Under the pieces are notes generated by a model, which saw only the letters and a list, made by a program, of their open reading frames with translations, made no database searches and was not told where the DNA came from. Positions 49,021-60,600 of a stretch of DNA of 64,000 nucleotides are shown here, piece after piece. This DNA comes from Bryopsis sp. KO-2023 (taxonomy: Eukaryota > Chlorophyta > Ulvophyceae > Bryopsidales > Bryopsidaceae), in NCBI GenBank assembly GCA_030272585.1, contig BSYQ01000003.1, positions 6,882,001-6,946,000 on the forward strand, read 5' to 3'. Position numbers and translations under genes: made by a program. How positions within the stretch are numbered: the first letter of the stretch is position 1; each line of letters starts with the position of its first letter.

Positions 49021-50579
49021 TCAGCACACATCCCCGCTGTTCCGATGCAAGAGTGCCTGACTTTCCACATGCCTCTTTTTCAGGGCTTTTTTCAGCCACA
49101 TCTGCAGCTCAGGTCTCGGAGCGGTCCGCTTCCTGGACTGACCGACTAAATCAGTGGTGGCATCATCCGAACACGTCCCTGCACTCTCGGTCCAAACCAC
49201 CTCCTCAGCTCTCCTCTTCTTGGGCGAGGTCCCCATCCTTTTGATTTCACCCTCCCCCTTCTGAGAGTCCCTGGATTCCCCCACCGAAACTCTGACGCTG
49301 GTAGGACTGTCGGGGCTGGCCCTGACATCGACTCTTTCTGCTGTGTCAGGGTTCTTGGGAGGGGTGGAGTTACCACCAGCTGGGGGGGAATCAGGGGGAG
49401 GAGGTGTACTCGATCGGGTCACCGTTTCGCTGGACTGCGCCTTGTATTGACGCACCGGGGAAGAAACCCCGTACACTGAGCGGATGTATTCGGCTCGGTA
49501 AATCTCCAGGCTCCTGGAAAGATATGTACAGCATCTGATTAAAAATGAAGGCACTGTAGGGATCCGCTTCAGGGAAAATCGGTTTTGACATAATGTCAAG
49601 AAAAGAGTCCAAATTCTCATTCTTTGTTTCGGAACCCTCCCCCAAAAAGAAAAAAAAAGCACTAGCATAATTTTGCCAATGATAATTTCAATTATTTCTC
49701 ACAAGGAAATTTTAAAAAGAGTCTTCCAGTGGACTCAATTCCTCACTCAGATTATGTTTCCTCAAAAAATCACAAATCTCAACTTCTCCTCAACCTGAAA
49801 AAATTACAGACTGTTCGGGTTACCAGGGTTGCTGGGGTTGCTGGGAAGAGGGGCTACTTTTGGGGGATTCAAGAAATACCTTCCGTTGGAAGACACCAGC
49901 TGCCAGCCGTTGGCAGTCATTCTCGTCTTGGCGCCTGCGCTCCGCAGAGCGGCCACCGCGAAGCTCGAAGCGGACTGAAATATCTTCCCTGGGAACAGTA
50001 CAATTCGAAATGTGAGAATTTCGCGCAGAAACGCAATTGCGTGCGTCCCTACGAAAAGTCAACGAGTCGAAAGAAAAGGAAACTTCCTGCACTCCAGATT
50101 ACTTCTGTCACACGAGGCAAAAAGAGCGCAAGAGACGGGCTCGGTACTAGGTCTTTGTGGCTGGACAGGGCGCATGCAGAGCGTAATTCCAGATACCAGG
50201 AAATCAAGCAGTAGAGCTTTTGTGTTTCCACCTTAACTCCCGAAAAACGAAAATTGAACGAAAAAGAAGCGTCGCTGAGCACATTCTAAGAGGCCGACGA
50301 CGCGCGACATACATAAAGTGACGTCTTGAAATCAGAGGTGACGACTACTCCTGCGACTGCACCCCACATGCCAACAAAATCTCCACACCCCGAGCCGTTT
50401 TGGCTCTTAGCCCCTACTTACTGCGCACCTTCGAACAGGATAGAACCATCTTCCTTCAAATCCCCTTTTCTGACTTTGTTCCGCGCTTCCAGGAGCAAAG
50501 ATTTCGGCCCCACTTTCAGCAACCCGTGGTCAATCAGCGTTTTCAGACTGACGTCAAACTGCGTCCGCTGACGGCCCAT
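49021..50579 (-). CDS. RAMA-domain protein with disordered C-terminal region
   Basis: Three exons: 50579-50429, 49988-49880, 49513-49021 (251 codons, 250 residues). Residues 1-90 match the RAMA (restriction adenine methylase-associated) domain: a helix plus LKTLIDHGLLKVGPKSLLL, then LKEDGSILFEGKIFQSASSF across the first splice, and AKTRMTANGWQLVSSNG. RAMA domains are thought to read modified or methylated DNA; they occur in MPN-domain deubiquitinase-like proteins and restriction systems. After a helix (LEIYRAEYIRSVYGVS) come about 120 Pro/Ser/Thr/Glu-rich residues, a basic nuclear-localisation-like KKRRAEE, and a basic tail. No catalytic domain. The ATG has a strong context (ACCATGG). The alternative donor CA/GTAAGT eight bases downstream was rejected because it breaks the domain frame. 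A chromatin or DNA-binding adaptor is likely. Confidence 0.8.
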
Positions 50580-50848
50580 GGTTCCCATTCAAACTGCTCG
50601 AAATTCAGCCCCTTCGACGGAACAACCAACCCCAGTTCGTCTCGTCCTTTCCTTCCCAGCCAACGACGGCAATTAAGCCTGGTGGAGGGGGGCAATGGGC
50701 GGGTGGGTAGATTTTGCGAGCGAGTCGTTATCCGGGCGTGCCTTTCTGCGGGCTAGGATCGCAAGGGCTTAGGGTTCGTAGGGACGTAACTCTGATCCAG
50801 AACGAGTTCGACTTTCGAATCTGGAGTGGTGGTCAACAGGGTGTAGTC
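50580..50848. other. RAMA-gene 5' flank
   Basis: Promoter region of the minus-strand RAMA gene. No TATA box seen. The inverted repeat unit begins at 50,849. Confidence 0.4.
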
Positions 50849-51157
50849 CCAACCCGCCGAATCCCAACCCGCCGAATCCCAACCCGCCGAATCCGACGTG
50901 GACACGAGCGCACGTGGCATTCTTTTCGTGCACTTTTCACGACGGTTCTACTCGTGCTCAAAATCAACAACGCCCTTCTCTGACCAAAGTGAAAGCAGCC
51001 CGTTTGCGTGTTGCGTGGACGCCCTTGCAACTGGCGAACCCGAGACACCGCAATGACGGCTTCCAACGGCCGGAACCTTTTCGTGGTGGTCGCAACACGC
51101 CAGGTCAGGTGGAACGGGGAGATCTGTTCCAAGGAGGTTCGATTCCTCCTCCTGTCT
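50849..51157 (+). repeat. Inverted repeat unit, copy 1, with tRNA-like B-box motif
   Basis: The segment 50849-50949 has a near-identical inverted partner at 52590-52689 (one substitution seen in about 100 bases). It starts with three tandem copies of AACCCGCCGAATCCC-type 15-mers. A less similar middle follows; then at 51133-51149 comes GGAGG-TTCGATT-CCTCC, a perfect T-arm-like hairpin, followed by TCCTGTC, which is also conserved in copy 2. Adjacent 51110-51129 also folds (TGGAAC / GTTCCA). A Pol III B box (GGTTCGATTCC) is thus present in both copies. Overall a full tRNA cannot be built because the anticodon arm is too short. Confidence 0.7.
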
Positions 51158-52433
51158 GGAATCATGCTGTACTCTTCGATGAATAGAGCAGGGTATCAGA
51201 AACGGAAGGATGTTTCGGGGCAAGTTTGGCGGATGGGTGAGTTTTTGTCTTCCATGATCTGAAGGACTAGGAGCAAAAGACCAGTGCTGTACTTGTCCCA
51301 CAGAGTCTAGGTTTCCCTTTTCTGGGGTTTTAGGGGGGCAAGCTCTGGAGACTTTTACATCTGCTTGGAGATCACCTTTTGAAGGATAGGGCTCTGTTCA
51401 GTAGCTCAAACAAAATAAGAGCTGTTAAGAGCTGTTGTTAGGGGCATGGCAAGTTCTGAACTGGATGGGGGGCATTATTTTGGTAGGTGGATGGGTTTTC
51501 CTTTTTTTGGGGGGAAAGATGTGATTTTTTCATCAAAAACACAATTTTCTGGCTCAGCAAACTCGACTTGCCAGAAATACCCTTAAAAACTCCAGACCAA
51601 AAGCAAAAGAAGAATGTAAGAATAAAACCAGAATGAAGAATCAATGCGTCCCCCAAATACAGTCTCTATACATGTAAGAATCGTTGATGGCTGGTAAATT
51701 TTACAGTATGAGATTTGTTGGTTCGATTTCATTCCGATTTAATTTATTTCTTAAGATAAATAAATAAATTACTACAGTTCAAGAAAAATAGGCATCTGCT
51801 TCTTTATTAGCTATTCCTGAAAGTCTTTATGGGAAAAGGGGAAAAAAGGATTTGCTGGAAAATTACATATCAGCATTGAAACACAAATAACTGGAGTGAT
51901 AAACTGGAAAAGAATAGTCAATGAGTTTTGTTGCTCCGAGACCAATAATTAATCTGAGCTTTATATATGGTGCTCCCTCCAAAGCCCCTCTACCAACAGT
52001 CAACTCCCTACGTTCAACTAGGACTACTTAAAATCCAATTGGGAGGATGAAAGAGAACTAGGACTGGCTGTGTTCAATGAGTCACTGTCAGACAGGAGTT
52101 TCAATGATTCAAGAGTAAAAAAACAATTTGAATGGTTCAGTATGCTCCACTATTCCAGTATCTATTTCCCCCTGTCTATTGTCTCTCTCCCCACCTTCCC
52201 CCTTCCAAACAAGAGAAGGAAACGAATGAAAATAGTGGAGAGATCAATACCTTGTTCACCCACTGAGAGTTCCAACACCCTGAATTTACCAAACTCGCTG
52301 TCCACTTCTTTCTCTGAAGGGGAGCAAACAATATGGAAGTCGCTTGCTTGCCCCTTTTTCTATATTTTTACTGTTTTTTTTTCGGAATCATTGGCGCTTT
52401 GCTGCGAAGACGACGAAGCGCAAGCTTGATCTC
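51158..52433. other. Spacer between the inverted repeat copies
   Basis: About 1.3 kb, no recognised gene; several short ORFs only. TTTATTTCTTAAGATAAATAAATAAA at 51,740-51,765 forms an imperfect AT-rich palindrome. Confidence 0.5.
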
Positions 52434-52689
52434 GACAGGAGGAGGATTCGAACCTCCTTGAAACAGGTCTCCCCGTTACCCCACCCCTGGCGTATTGCGA
52501 ACGTTCCGCCGTTGCTTTCGTCAGTGGCGAAAAGGTTACACCATTGGCACTGCAACACACAAAGCGCTGGCAACTTGCCGTTGGCGAGCAGAACCGTCGT
52601 GAAAAGTGCACGAAAAGAATGCCACGTGCGCTCATGTCCACGTCGGATTCGGCGGGTTGGGATTCGGCGGGTTGGGATTCGGCGGGTTG
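52434..52689 (-). repeat. Inverted repeat unit, copy 2, with tRNA-like B-box motif
   Basis: Reverse-complement partner of copy 1. On the minus strand it reads, in order, three tandem CCGAATCCCAACC units (from 52689), the conserved GACGTGGACATGAGCG-type block to 52590, a divergent middle, then the T-arm-like GGAGG-TTCGAAT-CCTCC at 52457-52441 and TCCTGTC at 52440-52434. The B box here is the consensus GGTTCGAATCC. Upstream of it TGGGGTAACGGG resembles an A box. The unit is about 50 bases shorter than copy 1. Confidence 0.7.
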
Positions 52690-53185
52690 TACCCGAACCG
52701 TCAACAGTCGCTCGATCACGTCACCGTATCGATCACGTGATCGACAACATGAAATCAAATGACATCATTTTCTCGTCTTTTCCTGGAACCCTCAACGAAT
52801 GAGTGCTGCACAGTGCTGTACTGTGCATTCTCCCAAGACAGAAGGAAAGGTTTGGGATTGCTCAGCGAATGACAGGTGAAACGGGGGTTCGCTCAAAAAT
52901 TTCAAAAATTTCATGGGTTGCCATGAAGAGAGTACAAATTTTACAGAAGTGTTTGGGATCTTACCAGCTACACTACACCCCCTTCCTGTAACATCTTCCC
53001 CAGAAATGAAACCCCAGCTGTCAAAATAATAAACCAATAAACCAATGGCTTGAGTTATCCCACATAGTGCCAAGTTCCTGGCACAATCCATATATCTTCT
53101 TATCCCACAAAGATGGTGCCGCTGTGCGTCCAGCAAACTACGTACATGCATGAATTGACATTACCAAACAGTTTTGACCAAATAA
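52690..53185. other. 3' flank of the DHHC gene
   Basis: Nothing coding recognised. Holds the 3' UTR of the minus-strand DHHC gene. A CGATCACGTGATCG palindrome lies near 52,730-52,743. Confidence 0.45.
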
Positions 53186-54508
53186 TTAAAAAGCTTTCCC
53201 TGCAGCGTCCTGCCGTTCTCTGGGATCCGACCACCTTGGCAGCAGCCATGTGATGGGGTGGCCATTCCCAAACACTTTACTCAGTCTGACCATCCTCGAA
53301 CCCTTTTCGTCGGCGGCCACTCCTTTGAGAGAGCTGATGTAGCTCCGCCCCGACAAAACTTGCATCATTTGAGAATGAAAAAGAACACCCATTCCCAAAA
53401 ACGTTCCGATGGACACCATGAATATGTAGCCAGCGGCGAGAAACCAGCCAGGAGCTGTGGTCAGGTCAACAAACATCAAGCCCATGACGGGTATGCCTCG
53501 AAACCCCCTCCGTCTGGCTGAAAACTCATCCCAATCCCGAATCAGCAGTCGGCCCGTCATGACCGCAGCGTACAGAGTGCCCACCAATGCCCAAATCAGA
53601 AAGACAAGAAAGCACCGGAGATTTGCCCTCCCCACGCAGTTTCCGATAAACGGGCAGTGATGATCCATGTCGGCAATGCACTTCCCGCAAATGCTGCAGT
53701 GGTGGGTCCCAGGCGGTTTCGAATTTTGACATTGATGGCAAAATCGGTAGTTATCGCATGCTCCTTGGGGCATGTGCCATCGACCTTCCACGTCAGTCAC
53801 GCTGGGGATAACACTGTTGGGAATCCCCGGAGACCTCAACGAACAGGCAAAGTAATTGAACAGGATGTTTGCACTCATGATGGCCACTATGGTTCGGTGC
53901 ACTGCCAGGGAAATCGGCTTCAGAACGATGTGGGGCAGCACGATGGAAAATCCCAGCCCCATCATGGATGAAAGGAGCAGCACCACCACGATCACTGCCG
54001 AGTAGGAGACGCATTGAGTTAAGATTCGGGCACATTTAGAAGATCGTTGCTTCTTCGATCGACGGGGGTCTGGGCCATAGCTCGAAACTGCGTGGCACCA
54101 TCCACACTGCCCATGAGACAAAACACTTTGCAATTCAAGGCAAAATCTGATGAGGGTCTGACATGGAGAAATGTGAACTTGACTTTTTATGGGGCTTCAG
54201 TGTAGTTCTGACAGCTTCAAATCGAATCTGTGACAGTCTCAAATCTGCCAGCAACTTCCATCAAAGCAACCCTCAAAGATGCAGCAATAACATACACATA
54301 TCTGGATATAATGTTCTCAAAATTTATGACTCATATCCCGATGTTTCGACAGGATATGGGACTTTTTTCGAGCGCGGACCTTGAACTCTGAAGCGAGCTT
54401 TCCTTGGTGATAAGGAACTTGCACCAGGGTGCGACACGCCCAGCAATAAATCACCGGAGCGTTTTGCTGCAGGATAGAGTCTTCCCCGTTTGCATTCTTG
54501 GTGGCCAT
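53186..54508 (-). CDS. DHHC-type protein S-acyltransferase (palmitoyltransferase)
   Basis: Transfers palmitate from acyl-CoA to cysteines of membrane-associated proteins, acting on the Golgi, ER or plasma membrane. Two exons: 54508-54380 and 54106-53186 (350 codons, 349 residues), joined in phase 0. The N-terminus has an extra zinc-binding-like module split by the intron: YCWACRTLVQVP and FKCGWCHAVSSYG, two CxxC pairs seen in a plant PAT subgroup. Two transmembrane helices follow (about 70-95 and 105-125), then the DHHC cysteine-rich domain: FCHQCQNSKPPGTHHCSIC, then KCIADMDHHCPFIGNCVG with the catalytic DHHC, then two more helices (FLVFLIWALVGTLYA; FLAAGYIFMVSIGTF). The TTxE motif of some family members is not visible. 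Start 54508 is the only ATG before the CxxC pair. It is divergent from Sec61 beta. Confidence 0.93.
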
Positions 54509-54870
54509 CGAACCGACCTCCAGAGAAAACGATCAATTCTTTTCGAAAAACGGCCGAGCCAGATACGCATCCTGGAAATTGTGGGTGGATGGCAAATGTA
54601 CTGCACAGCCATTTGTTCGGTGACTGGACATCCACCATGTGTTTTTGTTTATTTCATTTCTGTGACGACGTGTCCCTTCCATCTCAAACACCTGCCCTGG
54701 AAAGAAACGAGTGAAAAAAAACTTCCTGTCTGAGCTCAAAAGCGCGGAAAGACACCTTGGAACTAGGGAGAACATCAGATTGGTGTTTGTTTGCTATAAT
54801 CCTATTGTGGAGCGCGTGTGCTGGGATCGAACGAGGTAGAAACCCGATTGAAGAAAGTTGAACGAAAAAA
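54509..54870. promoter_or_regulatory. Bidirectional promoter region, DHHC / Sec61 beta
   Basis: Two divergent ATGs are 362 bases apart, so the two genes share promoter space. CTATAATCC at 54,794-54,802 is the best TATA-like motif, about 70 bases upstream of the Sec61 beta ATG. An upstream ORF-like stretch on the minus strand (54,640-54,580) might be a 5' UTR exon of the DHHC gene. Confidence 0.45.
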
Positions 54871-56002
54871 ATGGCCAAGGGAGGCAGCAGCAGCCAAGCT
54901 AGCACCAACGCGGGCAGCCGCGCTGGTGGTCCCACCCGAGGGGCTGGCGGACCACCCACAGGGACGATTCGTCGGCGACCAGGTACAGGATCTCACGACA
55001 AGGAAACAAATTTGCGAGTGAAACATCACGACCACGCGCTTTCTTGGAGCGTCTAATTCGCCAAGCCGATAGAGTCGGGTGGCGTTGCTCGGGAAAGGGT
55101 TGATTCTGAAGGGGCTTTTTAGTACTTTTCTTGTGGGTCCTAGTCTGGCAATGCGAGGGAAATAAGAAATACTCCGATCGATCGATGAGACTCTTTCCTC
55201 TTTCTCGTTTGCAGCACGTGCTACTGGCGGAACCGGAGGCATGGGCCGTGTATCCCAAAACGTGATGAACTTCTATACCGACGACTCGCCCGGAATCAAG
55301 ATTCCACCGGTACGAAAACGTACTTGTTGCGGTGCAAAATCCAAGAAATTGTTTGAACCGAGGAATGGCCTTGTTCTAGCCATTGTTGTTAAAGCTTCCC
55401 TGACTTCTCCTTTGTGTTGCAAGGTGCTTGTGGTGGTCCTCAGCTTCTGTTTCATTGCCTTTGTATCCCTTCTCCACGTTATTGGCAAGGTGAGTTTGAA
55501 AGTCTTCCACAGAGGAGTCCCCTTTCCCCCCCCCAAAAAAAAAGAAAAAAAAGGAAAAATGATAAAATAATAAGAAGGTAAGGAAAACCAGTAGGAAAAT
55601 AGTTTTCTTAGAAACTAAATACTGGTGGGGAGAATAGGCAATCTTTTGAAATGAGATTACAAGTCCCTCTCTAAGTGAGCTTTGGAGTGGAGTGCCCAAT
55701 TAGCATAGCAGCATTGTTTTGAAAGGGATGTCCAGGAAAAATGGAGAGGGATGTCAGTGCATAGGTTTCCGAATTAAACAAAAAGCATTTTGCCCTTGTA
55801 TCTCACAGAATTTTAGTATAGCTGTTATCAAGCTCCATTTTTTGGTGGGAGAATCAATTCAATGCATCCGTTCAGATTTTGCATCCTGCATCCCCAGATG
55901 AAATCAAATTTTGTGTTCGTTTTCTGTTCACTTGCCAGTGTCATCATTCCATGAAAAAGGTTTAAAAACTGTGGTTCTTTGTGGTTGTAGATTCGCAGCT
56001 GA
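54871..56002 (+). CDS. SEC61B: Sec61 beta subunit of the ER protein translocon
   Basis: Small tail-anchored subunit of the Sec61 channel. Four exons: 54871-54982, 55215-55309, 55424-55489, 55991-56002 (95 codons, 94 residues). The N-terminal half is disordered and rich in Gly, Ser, Ala and Arg (MAKGGSSSQASTNAGSRAGG). The family signature follows: NVMNFYTDDSPGIKIPP, then the single membrane anchor (VLVVVLSFCFIAFVSLLHVI) and a short C-terminal GKIRS. The final exon is only 12 nt (ATTCGCAGCTGA after GTTGTAG) and was chosen because it gives a typical basic end; other acceptors in the 500-nt last intron are possible. Length and layout fit plant and animal Sec61 beta. Confidence 0.93.
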
Positions 56003-57120
56003 AGTGGGAAATTGTTTACTAAGACTGCACAAGAGGGGGCTGGCAGTTACATACGAATGTAAATGCTCCAAGAAACAAAAAAAGAAAGAAAGAAATGCAA
56101 ACCAATAATCAATGGTGTCGGGGAGAGTTGTAAAAATTTGGGATGTGCTTTAAAACGGGTTATGGAGCATAAGAGAAAAAAATAAACGGATGCAAAAGAT
56201 TTTAATGCGTTGAGTTTCCTGTTCCGGTTATTGCAATTTTGCAACCTTCTTCCACGCTTTCTGAATATTAATGGCTTTCAACATGCCTCGATAATTTTTC
56301 TTTTTTGGGGGGGGTGGGGGTGGGGGTGAAAAGTAGCTGTGAATTAGGAACCCCAGGACTGCTACTGATATCACTGAAACTCCTAAATGTTGCACTTGTG
56401 TTGCGTTTCACTTACGCATGCCTAATTCAATCAAAACTGGAAATAGGAACCCTTTAAAGACATCCTGAAAACTGGAAAGAAAGCTCCTAGATCCTGAAGA
56501 ATAGTCGCTGTCGTGCAACCACTTCTCAAACTCGTGAAATTAGGAGCGCGCGGTGTTTGCTTTGTATGGTATGGTTTGCCGGTCGTCGGTGGGCTGGAAT
56601 TCATGCTAGAAATGGCATAGAAATGGCTTTTTGGTTTCGTTGGGAAAGAGCCTCACAGCTGGAGACGTCAGCCAAAGAAGAAATATTGGAACCTGAACTT
56701 TCCCTGGGGGGCATTGTGTGTAAATTTTCCTATCAGAGCAGAACCAAAAAGGTTGATCCTAAATAGCACGGACAACCCATTTCCTTGACGACCCACTGTT
56801 GAATCCGAAAGTACAAGTCAGACAAAAGGCATCAACAGCACCATAGTCCACAGTTGCTAGGTTGGATGTCCCTCAAGATAAAAACAGATGAGAAAACAAT
56901 TGTTGAACCCCTCCAATAAGTGAAAACCAAGCTGTAGAACTACAGCCACTTGTCAAGAACACCCATCACCAGCCAGGGCACTATTCACCCATTCAGAAAG
57001 AACTGTGAATGTGTGCAGTCAATTTTTATCTGCCAGGGCATTGAGCACAATTGTGAGTGGAAATGGAGGAAAATGCAGCAAATATGAACTAAACAAAGGA
57101 ATTGGACCCTGTTATATGAA
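56003..57120. other. Intergenic, left flank of the retrotransposon
   Basis: No supported exon over about 1.1 kb. Includes the Sec61 beta 3' UTR. A G-rich run lies at about 56,307-56,328. Confidence 0.5.
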
Positions 57121-57124
57121 GTGG
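57121..57124 (+). repeat. Target-site duplication, left copy (GTGG)
   Basis: GTGG immediately outside the left LTR, matched by GTGG at 61045-61048 outside the right LTR. A 4-bp duplication is compatible with Ty3/gypsy-type integration. Confidence 0.75.
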
Positions 57125-57450
57125 TGTTGTTACTGGAAGAACGAGCCTTCCGCAAAAAAAGTCTTACAACAAAAAGACAACCCCGAACTCCCGTTCACAG
57201 ACTTTCCTTCCCGACTCACTCAACTCTCACACTTCCTCCACTGACTCATACCTCGTACTTCTAACGTAAATCCCCTACTGCCATGGGCCTCTCACCCGCA
57301 CTGACCAGTCGATTCAACAGATTTGACATCGCTCTCAGAGTCAAATCGTGTGGTAGTACTTTCATTAGAAATGAGTGTCCGTTGTGTGAATTTGTTGATG
57401 TGACGCTCTTATGTCTGTCTTTCAGTACTTGTGTTCTACCCGGTCCAACA
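57125..57450 (-). repeat. Long terminal repeat (3' LTR of the element)
   Basis: 326 bp; on the minus strand it runs TGTTGGACC to CAACA. It contains the element's own terminator/polyadenylation region. Identical to the other LTR by reading. Confidence 0.95.
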
Positions 57451-57649
57451 CGCTTCACTGCCTCAAACCTCCGAAAAAGTTCTACTCGTGGTAGAATAAA
57501 CTAATATCCTCACTTCCACACCAGTGTAGCCTTCTCCTACACTGTGTTTCATCAGAAAAAACATCCCTCACCGGATGTAAAAGAAACCTTCTCTCCTCCG
57601 TTTACTGTGTCTTCTGGTCCTACCTATTCTCTCATCACCACCATTCTAC

Positions 57650-60600
57650 TCAGAAGAAGTGCCTGATCTGTGATTTGTGCACTTCTAGGAAAGGTTTCCT
57701 ACCCCTCCTGAGTTTGCCATTGATTTCCTCAATCCTGACTCGACTGGGGGAAATCAGTTCCACTATTTTATATGGTCCCTTCCAACTTGCACTAAATTTC
57801 TGATCCTTTTTTTCAGCCCTTGCTGAATCATATAAAAGGACCTCCTCTCCCAGAAAATGATTCCAGTCAGACAATTTTTTCTGTGCATTCACCTTTTCTC
57901 TGCTTTCCTTCAATCTCTGTTGAATTCTATCCCACTCCTTGCTTGATAGTGTCCACACTTTGCATGGTGGCCATCCAGTGGTTCTATTCACCATGTTGCA
58001 GACCATCCAGTTGGCCTTCTGCAGCCAATCATCCCAATACCCTCCATGATCCAACAACAGTACTCTGATTTTAGAAATCAGAGCTCTGTTCCTCCTTTCC
58101 ACCACTCCATTCGCTCTGTGGTGATAAGGGGGTGTCCTCCAAACCTGAATGTGGTTGTCTTTGTACCATGCTCTCATGTCCTTCGAATGGAAGTAGGCAG
58201 CTCCATCACATAATAGGTTGTCTGGAGATCCATGAGTCGCTATCCACTCACCTAAACACTCTCTGACCTGTTTCCCCTTCACCTCCTTTGTCTTCCAAAC
58301 CATCGAATCACGAGAGAGGTGGTCCACCACCACTACTATATGATTGTGGCCAGACCTACCAGAGGGTAGTGGACCGATGATGTCCATGCCCACTGTTTGA
58401 CCAGGGTGGGTTAGATGCCCAGCTCCCCTAAGAAGTTCTTTTTCCTTCTTAGGGGCTACCCTCTGGCAGGTCTGGCAGTACCTCTGAATTTCCTCCAGAT
58501 CTCCTCTATTAGCCTTCCATCCATGTTGTGCACACAGCCATAGCAATTTTTGTGGGCTCCAGTGTCCCTCCTTGTGCAACCGTTCCAGCTGATCTCTGCT
58601 CAGCTCTTTCCCTTCCGCTATCTTGCCCAACTCCTCTCCCCTTGAGCCTCCTGTATATGCATGTCCCAACTCTGTGTTTCCTGACATGCCAGACCTTCCT
58701 GAATCACTCTCTTTAGAGTCCACTGCCTCAGCCTGCTCCAGCACCTGTTCTGTTGATCTGTTGGATCCTCCTGATTCCATGCTTGTGTTTTTACTGATAT
58801 GCATCTCTTGTGGTTCAAGTGCACACACCTGCCCTTGTGTTTGTGTTGGCCTACTGTACCATCTAGACAGGAGATCAGCCCAAGGGTTAGATGTCCCTGG
58901 CAGGAATTGAACCCTCAACCTTCCAGGGGAGGGGTAGTTCTCTGCCAACCAAGCCAAGAGACGCACCACTCTGATGTCCTCCACGACTTCTTTCGGTGCT
59001 AACTTCGTAATCCTTTGCACTGCTGAGTTCGAATCAGTGTGCAGGGTTAGCTGACCCCCAGCCACCACCTGTGAAACCGATTTCAATGCCCATATGAGAG
59101 CTTGAAGCTCCCCCAAATAGGAGCTGACTTTTTCTCCTCCCTTATCCGCACACTTTCGACTGTTGAGGCTGACGATACACCCCTCTGAGGGGGTACCTCT
59201 GAACAGAACATACCCCCACCCAGAGGATGACCAGTCTGTAAACAGATTATACTCTCCAGAATCTGAATTACCCAACTTGACATTATTAGTCAGTATGGAT
59301 TTCCATGCTTCTGCCACCAACTGTTGCATGAGTTTCGGATTCGATCCCTTGGGAAGCTCCAGCAGAGGTTGAATGATGTTATGGAAATTCGGGCAAACTC
59401 CCCTGCAGACATTAAGCATGCCGACGAATTGACGGACGTCCCTGACGTCGCGCATTTCTGGCAACTGACGCACTTGGTCGTCGACGTAGCGTCGAAGGCC
59501 GTAGCTCCCCTTCGTGACCGTGTACCCCAAGTAGGTAACCTCTTTTTGTCTGACGACCGCCTTTGCCCTGTTTATCCGTAATCCCATTTCGTCGAGCCTG
59601 GTCAGAACACGTCGCAGGTTCCTGTCATGGCCTTCGACGCCTTCTCCGCCGATTATGAGGTCGTCGACGAAGTTACGACCGGGGTATCCGTGGATAGAGC
59701 TCCGGATGCGGGAGTGGAACAACCCTGGCGAACAGTTCCATCCCTGTGGAAGGCGGAGGTAAGTGTAGTCCCCCTCTCCGGTTTCAAACGCGAAGAGGGG
59801 CTGGAGCGAATCGCAAACGTCCACCTGGAAGAAGCCCTGCTCCAGATCCAGGACGGTGAAGTAGTCCCACTCAGGTGGGATCGACTTCAGCACATCCCGG
59901 ACATGGAGCAGGGACGTCTTCCAGGCGTCGGAGTACGAGTTCAGCAAACGAAAATCCACCGTCTTACGGACCTTTCCATTCGGCTTCCTTAGGAAAAGTA
60001 CGGGGGAGAACAGAGCCCGCTCGCCGACGCCCAGGGGACGGATGACGCCTTGCCCCTGCAACGAGGTAAGCAGTTTTCGAATCTCCTTAGGCGCGACGTC
60101 GGTGGCGTAGTACCGTATCCCCGTGTTGTGCAGCGGAATCCTGTGGAAGGGAACGCGCCATTTCACCTCCCTGTGGCAAACCCGAAGAGGAGCAGCAGTC
60201 GCCTTTGCGTCTCTGCTAAGGTCGTCACGAATCACGTTCGGAAATTCGCGTCGCCAGTATTCCACTGAGCCTGTATCCTCCGTCTCTGACTGCGTTTCCG
60301 ACGTGCAGGCAGGTTGTTCCTGAGTGGTTTGCACCGTAGCAGTATGTCCGTTCCAGAGTCTGTCCCCTGTCCCTACTGCTGTGGTGTTGTCGAGAAGGTC
60401 GTCAGCCACCTCCTCCCAAATCGTCGTCAGGTGAGATAAAGAGGATGTAGTGTGTTCGCTAAAACTTCTGCCTGGTGGTTTCCCTCTGAGGGCTTCCCAG
60501 TACTTCCAGAGATCAAGGTGCTCCTGTTCCACTGTCCCCCCTACCCCCCCCCTGGGTGAGCAGAGTAATGTTTCCTCTTGAAGGTGAGAGACTGAACTCT

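Noticed and set aside
49820..50092. 90-codon minus-strand ORF reading EDISVRFELRGG
   Set aside because: Wrong frame of RAMA exon 2; the chosen frame restores the domain and the phases.
51099..51157. Complete tRNA gene
   Set aside because: T arm and acceptor 3' strand are good, but there is no room for both D and anticodon arms and the 5' acceptor mismatches.
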